Source of the DNA: Hanleya hanleyi
Taxonomy: Eukaryota > Mollusca > Polyplacophora > Lepidopleurida > Hanleyidae
Reading direction: 5' to 3'
Assembly: GCA_036873755.1 (NCBI GenBank)
Contig: JAVTVY010037243.1
Location: forward strand, 96,854 to 160,853
Length of the DNA: 64,000 nucleotides
The notes beneath the pieces were generated by a model. The model did not search any database, was not told where the DNA came from, and saw only the letters and a program-made list of their open reading frames with translations. Below, piece by piece: positions 1-11,190 of this stretch; the first letter of the stretch is position 1; the number at the start of each line of letters is the position of its first letter. A program made the position numbers and the translations under genes.

Positions 1-1080
1 AATAAACTTTCGGAATGTGCCCATATTTGAGAAATATTAGAAGCCAGCAATGTGTCGTATATTTCATCCCCTTTGCACTCAACTTGTGTATAGCCGTCAT
101 TTTTGTTTTTTTGACCACGTGTCCGTTCAGCGAGCACATCAAAGGGACCGTTCCACAGCGTATCCCACTATATGAAGTCGGCTTGTCTGTGAACCTGGCA
201 AAGCACGTAAAAATGCCGTCCGTTCATTGCTGTCACTTCAAACGGTTTGTCAAACGGTTTTAATCTGAGTGCGGGGGCTGGTACGGAGTGTACGGAGTAT
301 ACGGAGTATATAGACCTGCATTATCGAGTATGTGCCAAAACGAAATAAGTCATTTCGATGTACTCATGTGTACGATTAGCAACAAACGCCTGCATATTGG
401 ACAATAGCGATTACCTACGTTCATGTGACCACACCAAATGTACACTGAGAACTCGGTAATATCTCGCCGGATTAGAGAACGTGAATTTGTGTGAAAGATG
501 AGCGCATAATCGTATAGTGTAAGGTCATACAAGGTGGGTGCATCCAACGAATTGACACGAGAAAAGGACCTGTTGTGGAATACAGAACGAGCACAGCCAT
601 AAACAACTCAAATCTGAAGACTTCATTTCAATTCAAAACAGTGCTTCTCGACTATTATCCTGGAGAACAAATCTTTGTCAATCCTCTCAACTGTGGCACA
701 ATGTATCAATGGAACATGACAATCATTTCTCTCATGTATTTTTCTGCCCGGTATCTTTATTTTTCGCAGTGAGTGAGCAATTTGACATATTAGCCGAGTT
801 CCCAGAAGGCGTTTTGATGTGATGTGTCGTGGATGAACGCTACTGACCAAGGCACTCGGGTCCAAATTTCCACACCTGCAATGAAGCAACTATATAACAC
901 CACACAAGTTCAGCTGCAGTCTACACATAGCCCGAGACAACGAATTTATTATGTACAGTTATTTGTTCACATTATTTTAAAGATATCAATATATTTTACT
1001 TTAAATATATGACAAAATCAAAAACGATATATCTGTCCATATCTGAGGGTTGACTGAACTCAAATCGGTGGACCTTGATA
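1..1080. other. No recognised gene; left flank of the decayed integrase
   Basis: Short ORFs occur on both strands but none shows a family signature. The stretch may be further decayed Polinton sequence or ordinary intergenic DNA. I see no terminal inverted repeat. Confidence 0.4.
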
Positions 1081-1082
1081 TC

Positions 1083-1500
1083 CGTTTCACCTGGTCTGCA
1101 GGGTAGAATTGAACGAACTCGACCAGCATTGCCACTTCATGAGGTGCAACGTCTTGTTCTGGCATCGTTCGGTTTTTAGGATCAGTTTCACGGTGTAGTA
1201 ACCGTCTGTGGAATTCACCACGACTGTAATTCCTTCCTCGTAAAACGTCCCTCTTGTGGTTCCCCTTGAATAAAGGTCTTCTAATACTATACCAGCGGGT
1301 GACGGGGTACACGGTGTTTGATCACAAAGTGCTCATCGCTCCAGTTAGAGAGGTAACTCTCCTCGAACTTGCCCTTCACTTTACTGATACGCACGTGCTT
1401 TCCTGGGTGGAAGGCACACTTCATTGCGCTTTAGGGTTTGGGGCCGTACGGGGCTTCGTTGCTCTCGGTGACTTTGACAGGAGCCCTCTGGATACTCAAG
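1083..1500 (-). pseudogene. Broken integrase C terminus: SH3-like and chromodomain-like remnants
   Basis: Downstream of the core on the same strand, one frame shows HPGKHVRISKVKGKFEESYL then NWSDEHFVIKHRVP, the SH3-like tail of this integrase class. After a frameshift and stops, RGTFYEE and VVNSTDGYYTVKLILKTE lead into a chromodomain-like KWQCWSSSFNS. About 590 bases (1500-2090) of unrelated or unrecognisable DNA separate it from the core, so the gene has been interrupted as well as frameshifted. Confidence 0.6.
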
Positions 1501-2089
1501 GGCGTAGAAAGCGGTACGGCAATCAAAAACGCGAAAGATAGCAATTTTGATCATGAGCGCTAATGATTTTGTTAGCGGCTCTGAGCACCAACTAGCCCTG
1601 TTTTCTTAACTTCGATCCTTGAAAATAGCATGTATCTTGATATGCATGATGCCGGGTGATGTACACGTTATTATTTTATCAATGAAGCAAGACATTTATT
1701 TTTTCCATACGGATTCGTTGTTCACCTGTTCGATAGGTTAACCACCGGCTATGTTGTTTCTGTCTGAGCGCTACCTTTCCCGGTCCTTTCGCCTATAGTA
1801 TCCAGCCTTGTTCAAACAATATAGGGCTAACGATCAACGGTTAAAACAAGAGCTCAATAGCGGCTTATACACTTTTCATCAAGTATCACCTGTAAACATC
1901 TTTACACTAATCTGATGTATATCCTATTCGGAATAAAACACTTGTCAGCTGATCTCTGTGAGCTCCATTTTTGTGCCATGTTTTTTAAAAAGCACTGAAG
2001 CTGTGAGTGGGGTACCCCCTCTCAGACTTTCTCCCCGCCCATGTAGCTTTGCTCCATCGCAAGTCCGTACCACTTTGAATTTGCTATGG

Positions 2090-2480
2090 ACGCCCGTGAT
2101 ACTGTGGTGACAAACCTTCGACGAGCTGGCGGAGCACATTGATGTACCGACGTGTATTCTTGGTGGTAAAATTATATTGTAGGCCTACATGTACATATGG
2201 GGACTTTAACGGTGCGGTTAAACTTTTGACGACGAAAGCTTTGATCTCGTTGTAGGTGTGAAAAAAGCACACATTGTGGGCTTTCAGAAAATGTTGGATC
2301 TGCTAAGGATTTTGTCCCTTCAGCGGTTTTCAAATACAAGGGTTTGTGCCCGGTCTTGAACATCTGCATGAACGCGTTGATGAGGTGCTCCCCTTTATTG
2401 ATCCGGATAGGCACACCCACGCATATTTCGATAGGATATCAACACACGTCAAAATATACCGGTTGCCGTCGTTGTGTTTG
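2090..2480 (-). pseudogene. Broken Maverick/Polinton-type integrase, catalytic core
   Basis: Minus-strand frames give recognisable pieces of a retroviral-like (rve) integrase core of the class carried by Maverick/Polinton elements. A DGNRYILTCVDILSKYAWV strand contains the first catalytic aspartate. A stretch around INAFMQMFKTGHKP follows. A region where the second acidic residue is expected reads AEGTK, so that aspartate appears lost. A third piece, FHTYNEIKAFVV, is followed by NTRRYINVLRQLVEG. At least two frameshifts separate the pieces and no frame spans the domain. Relatives in virus-like elements share this domain, so adintovirus origin is also possible. It is decayed and non-functional. 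Confidence 0.7.
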
Positions 2481-3720
2481 GGGTTTTAAATTGTGGCTTG
2501 GCAACCCGGTAGAGGTTGTTCATCCGCCCCCCCCCCCACCCCACCCCAATATACACTGCCAAAGTATGAGGACTGTAGTACAACTTATGCAATACGGTAC
2601 CTATGACTATACTGATGAAAGACCCACGTCTGAATTGAAGTTCCTTCTTGCTCATTTCGTAGCTTGCAAGGGCATGGGCCCAGCCCAACGCGACTGCTGA
2701 ACGGTCGTCCTCTGTAAACACTAGTCCAGACAGACACCGCATTTCCGAAAACCGTGCATAGATTGGATTATAGGGTGAAGCTGTTGGTGGTATTGAGCAC
2801 CCCAAGCGTGGACCCCAAGAATGGTCCACGGTGTATGCAGATTTCTTGATCGATTTGGATGAGGTTGCTCTCGAACCCAACACTCAACACCCGTTTACAT
2901 GTGGTGCACCCGTCACGGTATAGAGTAATCGCATTCGATGGGGCGTCAGAACTGAGTCACCGATCATCCGATCTTGGTGATGGTGATTTAACTCTGCAAA
3001 TGCCCTGTTCATTGATAACTTTATTTAAGTTTTATACATGTAAACAGTAGCCGGTGACTAGTGAATCCGACCTCTCCGGGAATCGCGCAGGAGCATGCTA
3101 TACGACGCTGGTGACCCATGGCATGGATGGATAAACGATGAATACATTGAGACTCCTTTACGCAGTATTATTGCTGTGCTGTTCTGCCCCTCAATTCGGG
3201 GGATCTAAATACAAAACTGATTTCATGATCTATAAATGGAACAGAGCGTTTCAACGGGGATTCCCCGTGTTCCGTGGTAGAGCGATGACGTCATCGGGGA
3301 CCAGCAAACCTTAACATTTTGTCTTCCGTTCTGTGCATGCATTTCATATATACACCAACACGTCAGTATTATATAATAGCATGGTACAATCGCTCCCAAA
3401 ATGTAAATACATCCGTGTATGTCCGTTTTTGTACCATAAAAATATAAGAAAGATGGCGTCCGCTGGGCAAATACCCCGATACCCCGGATGAAGTGAAAGA
3501 TAATATCGTAGCGCCATCTATACACTCTGGACGCAAGGATGACAACTCTGATAGGGCAATAACTCTGTTGGCGGCTGCCTCAATATCTTACCGGATTCGA
3601 ATATTTCTGAATAGGTACGAATTTGCTCTTGAGCTATTTCAATGTTAAAATGTCCGGTGACGTCACGTACCTGTCAAAGGTCACGTTCCCTGATTATTAG
3701 GCTTCCAGTTACTCCAATGT
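2480..3720. other. Region upstream of the integrase remnant, no recognised gene
   Basis: A 144-codon minus-strand frame covers 2449-2883 but its sequence past the integrase joint matches nothing I recognise, and part of it comes from a C/G homopolymer (2527-2537). Two TGACGTCA-type octamers (3286, 3658) are present. Confidence 0.35.
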
Positions 3721-3929
3721 GAATCTCCGGGGAATGCATGTTTGGGGTAGGAGTATTGGGGTGGTCATTATTTTTTCTTGTGGATTTCACTATGGGGTGT
3801 GGCATCTTGTTTTCTCTGTCTCACCATGTAGAAGACGATGGGAGTAGTCTCGTGGCCATGGGGTGGCTTCCGCTGAAAAGTTCTGATAACGCATGCGTAG
3901 TCCATAGGCATGCCTGCGGGAGATGCATA

Positions 3930-4815
3930 GGGTCGAGGTGGACCACCGTGTGTGGTGTCATGGTGAAGCAGTCGTGGAGGAGGGTCCGACTGGACGGCCG
4001 TGGCGTTGAAGTAAGTCTATGGCGCGCATACATTCAACGCCAGAGTTTTTAGAAATAGTGACGCAATTCCTTTCCCAAAATGCTTTTATCTCCTGAAGGG
4101 CCCTCGTCAACAGGGTTGAAAGAAGGTTGGTGGCTCAGCTTCTAGAACCAGCTATGAATCTAGCTTTGTATGGTGATTTATGGATTTTGGGACCCAATAT
4201 CCTTTTGGTATGTCGTTATGATTGGTTAGAAGACAAATACCTCTTTCCCTGAGAAACGTTTTGTGATTGTTAAATAAATCTTCCGAGTAAATGGCAATTC
4301 TTGTCCATGTCATCTGTGACGTCATTGGTGATGTCATCAGTGGAAGTAGTATCGAAAACGGGCATTTTGGTGGTGCGTGGGCGTGTGTTTGAGGGACGAT
4401 TCTTGGTCCGATTGAGTCGTAAGGGGTGTCATGGAAAAGCACTCGCAAGGGAGCATCAGACTGAACGAGTGTGCCGCAGAAGTAAGGCAATGGCGCGCAT
4501 GCGTAGGTGAGGTGTAGCAGCGAAAGTGGGCCATTTTGAGGTACACAGGGCATATTTGAGAGACGAAGGGACTATATCGCATCCAAATAGGGCGTGTAGA
4601 GTGTCATATTGAAACTCTAGCGGTGTAGTCCACTTGAGGGTTGTCCATGTCATCTGTGACACAGACAGAGAATTGCGAGAAAAGGGCAGTGGAATGGAAG
4701 TTTTGGGGTCGACGTGGACCAGTATTGGTCCGAATGGGGTATCAGTTTGAAGCACTCGTGGGGGAGTTTCGAATGGATGGGTGTGTAGTAAAAGTAGCGC
4801 TTCTCGAGGCACATC
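3930..4815. repeat. Diverged tandem copies of a 310-480 bp unit
   Basis: Related blocks containing GGTGTCATGG(T/A)(G/A)AAGCA(G/C)TCG recur near 3951, 4421 and 4735. GTCCATGTCATCTGTGAC recurs at 4302 and 4641, and GGCGCGCAT at 4021 and 4492. The copies are strongly diverged. The segment 4033-4172 also matches 6537-6673 in inverted orientation, tying this block to the element on its right. Confidence 0.5.
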
Positions 4816-5027
4816 AATTCATGGGTGGGTTCATGTAAAACTTTCCCCGGAAAAAAAATCAGGAAACACGGACTTTAGCCCCAAAATTAATATTTCCCCT
4901 ATGGCCTTTGTGGAGTGTTTTACTGTAACGTCTTAACGCCCTATCTGAACGCCTTATGCTAACGTCTTAACGGCACAGTATAGCAGTTTTGCCGTTTCTC
5001 GAGAGATTGTACCATACTATTATATAA

Positions 5028-6241
5028 TTACAAGCGTCTGGTCCATCATCCATACATCAGCCGCCGTTCATTGAAGAATATCCGCGTCCATAATCCAACG
5101 ACCTATTCCATATAACAGTATTAGCACCAAAATCAAAAAGAAAATCACAGTGTACAATATAGCTAGTTTCCTGCAAGAGAGAAGCGGTCAACAGTTTTCA
5201 ATGATGCTGGCAAGACATCATGATGTTCCAAAAATATTAAATCCGTATCGCTGATCAGTATTCCTAATCCATAATATTCGTTGTAAAGTCATCATCTAGA
5301 GAATGATGTATCTCAGTCACGCTTTGATTGCGACTATTCATATGAGCACCATGGGGATCTTGAAGTACATGGGTTCATACGGCCCCTAGCCCCGGGTTAA
5401 GCGGAATTAGACACAAGTTACGAAACGTCACACCATAGATCTTGCTCGCTACTCTAGTATTTTGCTATCATCATGCGATATGTATCGCCATATTTGAGAA
5501 ACTTTGAGTGAAGGCGTTGGTGGTATAGCCCTGTATTATAAGTTTCTGCAACAATGTTTTGTGACGTTATTTAAAAAGGTCACATTTAACACAGGATCTA
5601 GCAAATGCTACTAAACGAGATATGTATACGACATATGCAGGTCTCACTGGAATATTACTGTCCAGAAAGGGATATAGTTTACGATGTCGAAATTGTAATC
5701 ATCTCTTTTGTCATAAAGTCGATGAGAGAGAAGGCCCGCTTCATTTTTATTGAGATATAGGTCTAAATATGATGTGCCTGTAGGGTTATCTGTAGTTTCC
5801 TTCAAATCCAGTGAAGGTGGATATATATCCTTCACTGTGTCATTATTTGCGATTATCCACAGCGAGAAGATCGTCTATATAGCGTTTGGTGAATGAGAAG
5901 GAACGGGTTTGAATGGATCGGTTTTTGAAAGCAACTGCATATAGTCATATTCATAAGAGAACAGATATAGGTCAGCCAATAGGGGTGCACAATTAATACC
6001 CATTGGAATACCTATATGCTGTTGATATATTGTGTTGCCAAATTTCACAGATATTTTTAATGAGAAATTTAAGCAACTCTATAAACAAAGAAACATCCCA
6101 TGAATGATACCTCTTGTATGTAGCAGAGCTAAAGAATGATTTATGGCTTCCGACATTAATATATCTACGATCAGTTTTCTTGAACACAGATACTATCAAT
6201 GAACTTAGACGGTCAATAAGGTCCTGATGAGGGATTGCAGT
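5028..6241 (-). pseudogene. Penelope-like element copy, inverted: 3' tail and reverse transcriptase remnant
   Basis: This is the minus-strand counterpart of the copy at 6740-8247. Frames with stops and frameshifts read LYTAIPHQDLIDRLSSLIVS, KTDRRYINVGSHK and SLDLKETTDNPTGTSYLDLY. 5028-5290 holds the same tail that ends the right-hand copy. The reverse transcriptase is interrupted by several frameshifts (for example near 5690 and 5830) and cannot be translated as one protein. Confidence 0.65.
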
Positions 6242-6527
6242 ATAGAGAGTCGACCGAAGACCCAACAACGAAGACCTTTCCCCAAAAGAGCCCCTCAAGT
6301 GGGTCTTCCATCTTCGGTCTTCATTTCATCAATGGCCCTATCAAAACACATGGGCGTTTATAAAACGAAGACCCTTGCATTTTTCGGCCAGGGTAGGGCT
6401 GTGAGGGGATGCAGTAATCAAGGTCCGCCAGGAAATTTGGTCCGCTTTTTATGCCCAGAGCAGACGATAATTCCCGATCGATTATAACGTCCGCGCTGGG
6501 CTAAATTATGGTTGAACATCCTCGGGG

Positions 6528-7200
6528 TTGTCATACAAAGCTAGATTCATAGCTGGTTCTAGAAGCTGCACCACCAAGCTTCTTTCAACCCTATTGACGA
6601 GGGCCCTTCAGGAGGTAAAAGCATTTTGGGAAAGGTATTGCGCCACTATTTCTAAGAACTCTGGCGTTGAATGTATGTGGATATTGAAAAACTCAAAATG
6701 TCTTACGGAAGAACTTGATGCTAAAGGTCACATACCGTACAGACATGTATCCGCATGGGATTTCTCGACTCTCTATACTACAATCCCTCATCAGGACCTT
6801 ATTGACCGTCTAAGTTCATTAATAGTATCTGTGTTCAAGAAAACTGATCGTAGATATATTAATGTCGGAAGCCATAAAGCATTCTTTAGCTCGACTACAT
6901 ACAAGAGATATCATTCATGGGATGTTTCTTTGTTTATAGAGTTGCTTGAATTTCTCATTAAAAATATCTATGTGAAATTTGGCAACACAATATATCAGCA
7001 GCATATAGGTATTCCAATGGGTACTAATTGTGCACCCCTGTTGGCTGACCTGTATCTGTTCTCTTATGAATATGACTATATGCAGGCGCTTTCAAAAACC
7101 GATCCATTCAAAGCCCGTTCCTTCTCATTCACCAAACGCTATATAGACGATCTTCTCGCTGTGGATAATCGCTATATAAATGACGCAGTGAAGGATATAT
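6528..7200 (+). pseudogene. Reverse transcriptase fragment, Penelope-like element, N-terminal and central part
   Basis: This open frame carries the reverse transcriptase palm. WDFSTLYTTIPHQDLIDRL holds the first catalytic aspartate (motif A). QQHIGIPMGTNCAPLLADLY is the motif B region. RYIDDLLAVDN is the YxDD-type box (motif C). The style fits the Penelope-like group better than LINE or LTR types, and the inverted/partial tail repeats around it are typical of Penelope elements. No GIY-YIG endonuclease is visible. The frame is cut at 7200 by a foreign 240 bp insert. The first ATG used is arbitrary, since the 5' end is truncated. Confidence 0.7.
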
Positions 7201-7446
7201 ATTACAAGCGTCTAGTCCGTCATTCATAATCCAGCCGTCGTCCATCAGAGAATATCCGCGTCCATAATCCGAAGACCTATTCCATTTCCATATAACAGTA
7301 TTAGCACCAAATTCAAAAAGACAAAAGTATACATAAACATAGGCTTGTTTCTTGCAAGAGAGAAGCGGTCAACAATTTTCAATGATGCCGGCAAGACATC
7401 ATGATGTTCCAAAATATCAAATCCGTATCGCTGATCAGTATTCTTA
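7201..7446 (+). repeat. Inverted copy of the element's 3' tail inserted inside its reverse transcriptase
   Basis: The sequence from ATTACAAGCGTCTAGTCCGT to CGCTGATCAGTATTC matches 7978-8247 in opposite orientation and 5028-5275 in the same orientation, with a few percent differences. It splits the coding frame between KDIY and SLDL, as the undisturbed left copy shows. Confidence 0.7.
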
Positions 7447-7844
7447 ATTCACTGGATTTGAAGGAAACTACAGATAGCCCTACAGGCACATCTTATTTAG
7501 ATCTCTATCTCTATAAAAATGAAGCGGGCATTCTCTCTCGTCAACTTTATGACAAAAGAGATGATTACAATTTCGACATCGTAAACTATCCCTTTCTGGA
7601 CAGTAATATTCCAGTGGGACCTGCATATGGCGTATACATATCTCGCTTAGTAGCATTTGCTAGATCCTGTGTTAAATGTGACGATTTTAATCAACGTCAC
7701 AAAACATTGTTGCAGAAACTTATAAAACAGGGCTATTCCACCAAGCGCCTCCACTCAAAGTTTCTCAAATTTGGCGATACATATCGCATGCTGATAGCAA
7801 AATACGAACGTAGCGTGCAAGATCTATGGCGCTACGTTTCGTAA
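7447..7844 (+). pseudogene. Reverse transcriptase fragment, C-terminal part of the same element
   Basis: The frame resumes with SLDLKETTDSPTGTSYLDLY, continues through DKRDDYNFDIVNYPFLDSNI and PAYGVYISRLVAFARSC, and ends KYERSVQDLWRYVS with TAA. This is the thumb and C-terminal region downstream of motif C. With 6528-7200 it would make one reverse transcriptase were it not for the insert at 7201-7446. Confidence 0.7.
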
Positions 7845-7977
7845 CTTGTGTCTAATTCCGCTTAACCCGGGGCTAGGGGCCGTATGCACCCATGTACTTC
7901 AAGATCCTCATGGTACTCATATGAACAGTCACAATCAAAGCGTGACTGAGATACATCTTTTTTTTAGATGACGATTC

Positions 7978-8247
7978 TATAACGAATATTATGGATTAAG
8001 AATACTGATCAGCGATACGGATTTGATATTTTTGGAACATCATGATGTCTTGCCGGCATCATTGAAAACTGTTGACCGCTTCTCTCTTGCAGGAAACAAG
8101 CCTATGTTTATGTATACTATGATTGTCTTTTTGAATTTGGTGCTAATACTGTTATGTGGAAAATGGAATAGGTCTTTGGATTATGGACGCGGATATTCTC
8201 TAATGGACGACGGCTGGATTATGAATGACGGACTAGACGCTTGTAAT
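7978..8247 (-). repeat. 3' tail of the Penelope-like element, right copy
   Basis: This is the inverted partner of 7201-7446, separated by about 530 bp, so the pair can fold back. It sits just past the reverse transcriptase stop and a shared 3' segment (7845-7990, matching 5285-5410 inverted). Confidence 0.65.
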
Positions 8248-8833
8248 TCCATCTTCGGTCTTCGTTTTATAAACGCCCATGTGTTTTGATAGGGCCATTG
8301 ATAAAACGAATACCGAAGATGGAAGACCCTGCATGCAGCAATGACAACCCCGAGGGCGTTCGACCATGCTTTAACCCAGGACGGAAGTTATTCTCGAGTT
8401 AAAATCGATCGGGAATTATCGTCCACTCTGGGCATAAAAAAGTGGGCGAAATTTCCTGGGGACCGGGTTTCCTGCATCCCCCGCCCCACCCCCCACCCCC
8501 CGCCGGGACCGTGGACCTTCGACCATAACTTAGCCCAGGGCGGCCGTTATTATCGAGTTATAATCGATCTGGAATTATCGTCCGCTCTGGGCATAAAAAG
8601 CGGACCAAATTTCCCGGAGGACCTTGATTACTGCATCCCCTCACCCCTGGGCCCTCACAGCCCTACCCCGGCCGAAAAATGCCAGGGTCTTCGTTTTATA
8701 AACGCCCATGTGTTTTGATAGGGCCATTGATAAAACGAAGACCAAAGATGGAAGACCCAATTGAGGGGCTCTTTTGGGGAAAGGTCTTCGTGTTTGGGTC
8801 TTCGGTCTTCGTTTTATAAACACCCGCGGCGGA

Positions 8834-8988
8834 TCGACACTTTCATGACGTCTCCATTGACTGGAATACTTAAAAACTATGTCAAACTCTGCGCACGTAT
8901 GTGTGGGTACTTCATGGCATGCACGTGTGTGACGACGTAAACTGTCTAGGCGATGAAATGGCTTCGGGCAAGTCGTACACGTGAACAT
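8834..8988 (-). pseudogene. C2H2 zinc-finger gene start, left palindrome arm
   Basis: ATG at 8988 opens MFTCTTCPKPFHRLDSLRRH then TRACH, a complete C-x2-C-x12-H-x4-H finger. A second finger follows (HTCAEFDIVFKYSSQWRRHE) that has lost one cysteine and its last histidine. The frame then runs into unrelated repeat DNA. It is probably a DNA-binding protein of the mobile element. Confidence 0.5.
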
Positions 8989-10244
8989 TGTGGTACAGTG
9001 TCTGCTGAATGGGATGTCTGCGTTGCACGTCTTTGGGAATACGCTTGCTTTTATGGACAGTAACGCCTGCTAACGCCTAGCTTAACCCTTCAACGGCCCA
9101 GTGAAATAGCTCAGAAACTCTGATTTCTCTAGATATTCGATGGAATTGACACTAATTCATCGAAATACTGATGCCCCCGTCGTAATGCCTTAACGCCCAT
9201 CTCAACGCCTTAACGCCCTATCTTCAAGTTTTAACGCCCGTCCCAACGCCTTAACACTCTGTCTCAATGCATTAACGCCCTATCGTAACGCCTTCATGCA
9301 TTGTCAGCCATCCAATCACACGCACATGTTTTGACCATTTGGCCCCGGACCCTTGATGAAGGTGACATCATCACTGGACATTGCCGGAAGTTATGTCGTC
9401 GCGAGCATAAGATCGCCGAGCTTTTTGAGTCGGAGCTCGGAGCCCTATGACCTTGGAAGTGTCGTTACCGCACATATGCGCACGCACCTGTGTCGGAGTC
9501 GGAGCTCGGAGCTCTTAGAGCTTGGGAGTGACGTTATCGCATAGATGCGCACCCACCTGTGGTTCACCCTGTACCCCATAGGGCATACGGTACACCAGGG
9601 TGCAGGTGCACCACAGTTGTGTGCACATGCGTGCTAGGACGTCACTTTCAAGCTCCGAGCTCCAATAGTTCCGAATCAAAAAGCTCGGAGCCCTTATGCT
9701 CGCGATGACTTCACTTCCGGCGATGTCCCGTGACGTCACTTTCATCAAGGGTCAGAGGCAATGGTCAAAACCGGTGCGTGTGATTGGATGGTTGACAATG
9801 AATAGAGGCGTTACCATAGGGCGTTAGGATAAGTTGTTAAGGCATTGGGACGAGCGTTAAGGTGTAAAGATAGGACGTTAAGGCGTTGAGACGGGAGTTA
9901 AGGCATAACGACGGGCGTTGACGGGTGTCAATGCATTTCCATGAATTAGTGTCAATTCCATGGAATATCTAGAGAAATCAGAGTTTCTGAGCTATTTCAT
10001 CACGGCATTGAAGCGTTAAGCTAGGCGTTGGCGGGAGTTACTGTCCATAAAAGCAAGTGTATCCCAAGACGTACAAAGTCGACGTTCCATTCAGTAGACA
10101 CTCTACCACGATGTTCACGTGTACGACTTGCTCTAAGCCCTTTCATCGCCTGGACAGTTTACGTCGTCACACACGTGCACGCAATGTGCAGGTGTGATAT
10201 AGTCTTTAATCATTCCAGTCAATTGAGACGTCACCAAAGTGACA
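8836..10244. repeat. 1.4 kb imperfect palindrome (foldback element)
   Basis: The arms 8836 to about 9490 and about 9620 to 10244 match each other in inverted orientation for roughly 650 bp with moderate divergence. Outer ends read GACTGGAATACTTAAAAACT and its counterpart AGTCTTTAATCATTCCAGTC. The centre (9485-9625) has a roughly 70 bp duplication and a small CACCCTG...CAGGGTG hairpin. Each arm holds an array of short CCTTAACGCCC-type repeats (9187-9290 and 9790-9920). The same motif recurs at 4928-4975. Confidence 0.7.
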
Positions 10245-10318
10245 TCCACGGATTACGCTCGCCACTCTCGAGATCGGATAGTTCAGTTCCCATGAAGATG
10301 CATCTTCGAACGGAATAA
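10111..10318 (+). pseudogene. C2H2 zinc-finger gene start, right palindrome arm
   Basis: This is the mirror copy of 8834-8988. It reads MFTCTTCSKPFHRLDSLRRH, but the last zinc-binding histidine is replaced by arginine and a frameshift follows. The second finger continues in another frame as CDIVFNHSSQLRRHQSDIH, better preserved than in the left arm. So the two arms have decayed independently. Confidence 0.5.
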
Positions 10319-10690
10319 CTCATTGAGGTCCATCCACCGCCCCGAATTGATGAGCCAATGAAGAGGAGCCGTTCCATCTCCCTTCCCTGGTTACCAATGG
10401 GAGAAGTAAGAGCTCGGAGCTTCAGTATCCTGGACTGCCCAAAGATGTATACGACAAACGGATCAGAGCGAACATGGCCGAAGATTGAACTTTCTGAAAT
10501 ATCGGCTTCTGAATTGTAAACATACCCAACGCGGCTCCCCTAGCTTGGGTATATGTAATATTGGGGGTAATAAAGTATTTGAAAGCTTGTGAACGTGTTG
10601 ATCTGTTTTTCTGCCACCTGTCTGCATCATGGCACTAAAACTTAAGGGATTAGCTATAGAAGGCGTTAGGGCATTAACCCCACTCCTCCT

Positions 10691-10693
<3 letters not shown>

Positions 10694-10735
<42 letters not shown>
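10694..10735. repeat. (CA)n microsatellite
   Basis: About 42 bases of uninterrupted CA repeats. Confidence 0.95.
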
Positions 10736-10737
<2 letters not shown>

Positions 10738-10769
10738 GGAAATTTGTTCTCAGCCCGATCGTTGATGAA

Positions 10770-11190
10770 CAATGTGCACCAAAATGTCTCAAATTTTAAT
10801 AGGGTTCTGGGGCACAAGGATATGGATGTGCACAACACTTTTGATGTTCCTGGGCAAGTTGTTCTCACGATATCTCGGTAAGGATGTAACATATATGCTG
10901 AAAATAACAAAGCGGAATAACTCCAGAAAATGCAGACCGAGACGACTCAATTTTAATACGGTTCTGGAGCAGAAGTATATGGATGTGAACAACATGTTTG
11001 ATGTTTCTGGGGAAAGTCGTTCTAAAGTTTTCTTGGAAATAAGAAAGCTGTTATGAACGAAGGTACATAACTCTGGAAATTGTTGACGGGAGACGACTCA
11101 ATTTTAATATTGATTCTGGGGCACAAGAAAATGGATGTGCAGAACAGGTTTGATATTTCTGGGGTAAGTCGTTCTCAAGATATTTCAGTA
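10770..11190. repeat. Tandem ~150 bp repeat, three copies
   Basis: Units centred on CTCAATTTTAATAGGGTTCT and TATGGATGTGCACAAC recur about every 150-160 bp (starts near 10790, 10945, 11096). The same unit occurs once at 17735-17830. A related 150 bp unit with the same hairpin tail is at 61700-62420. Confidence 0.7.

Larger units (their letters stand above)
6242..8815. repeat. Inverted repeat flanking the right element copy (6242-6535 and 8341-8815)
   Basis: Blocks at 6242-6430 (AAGACC-rich, GGCCCTATCAAAACACATGG) and 6400-6535 recur inverted at 8620-8815 and 8341-8480. The right side additionally carries two direct copies (8341-8460 and 8520-8625) of a GGAATTATCGTCC...CTCTGGGCATAAAA unit. Confidence 0.55.

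Noticed and set aside
2449..2883. 144-codon minus-strand ORF, considered as a capsid-like gene
   Set aside because: No recognisable signature; its left part overlaps the integrase remnant out of frame and passes through a homopolymer.
3286..4325. TGACGTCA-type octamers as CRE promoter elements
   Set aside because: They lie in decayed repeat DNA without an associated gene.
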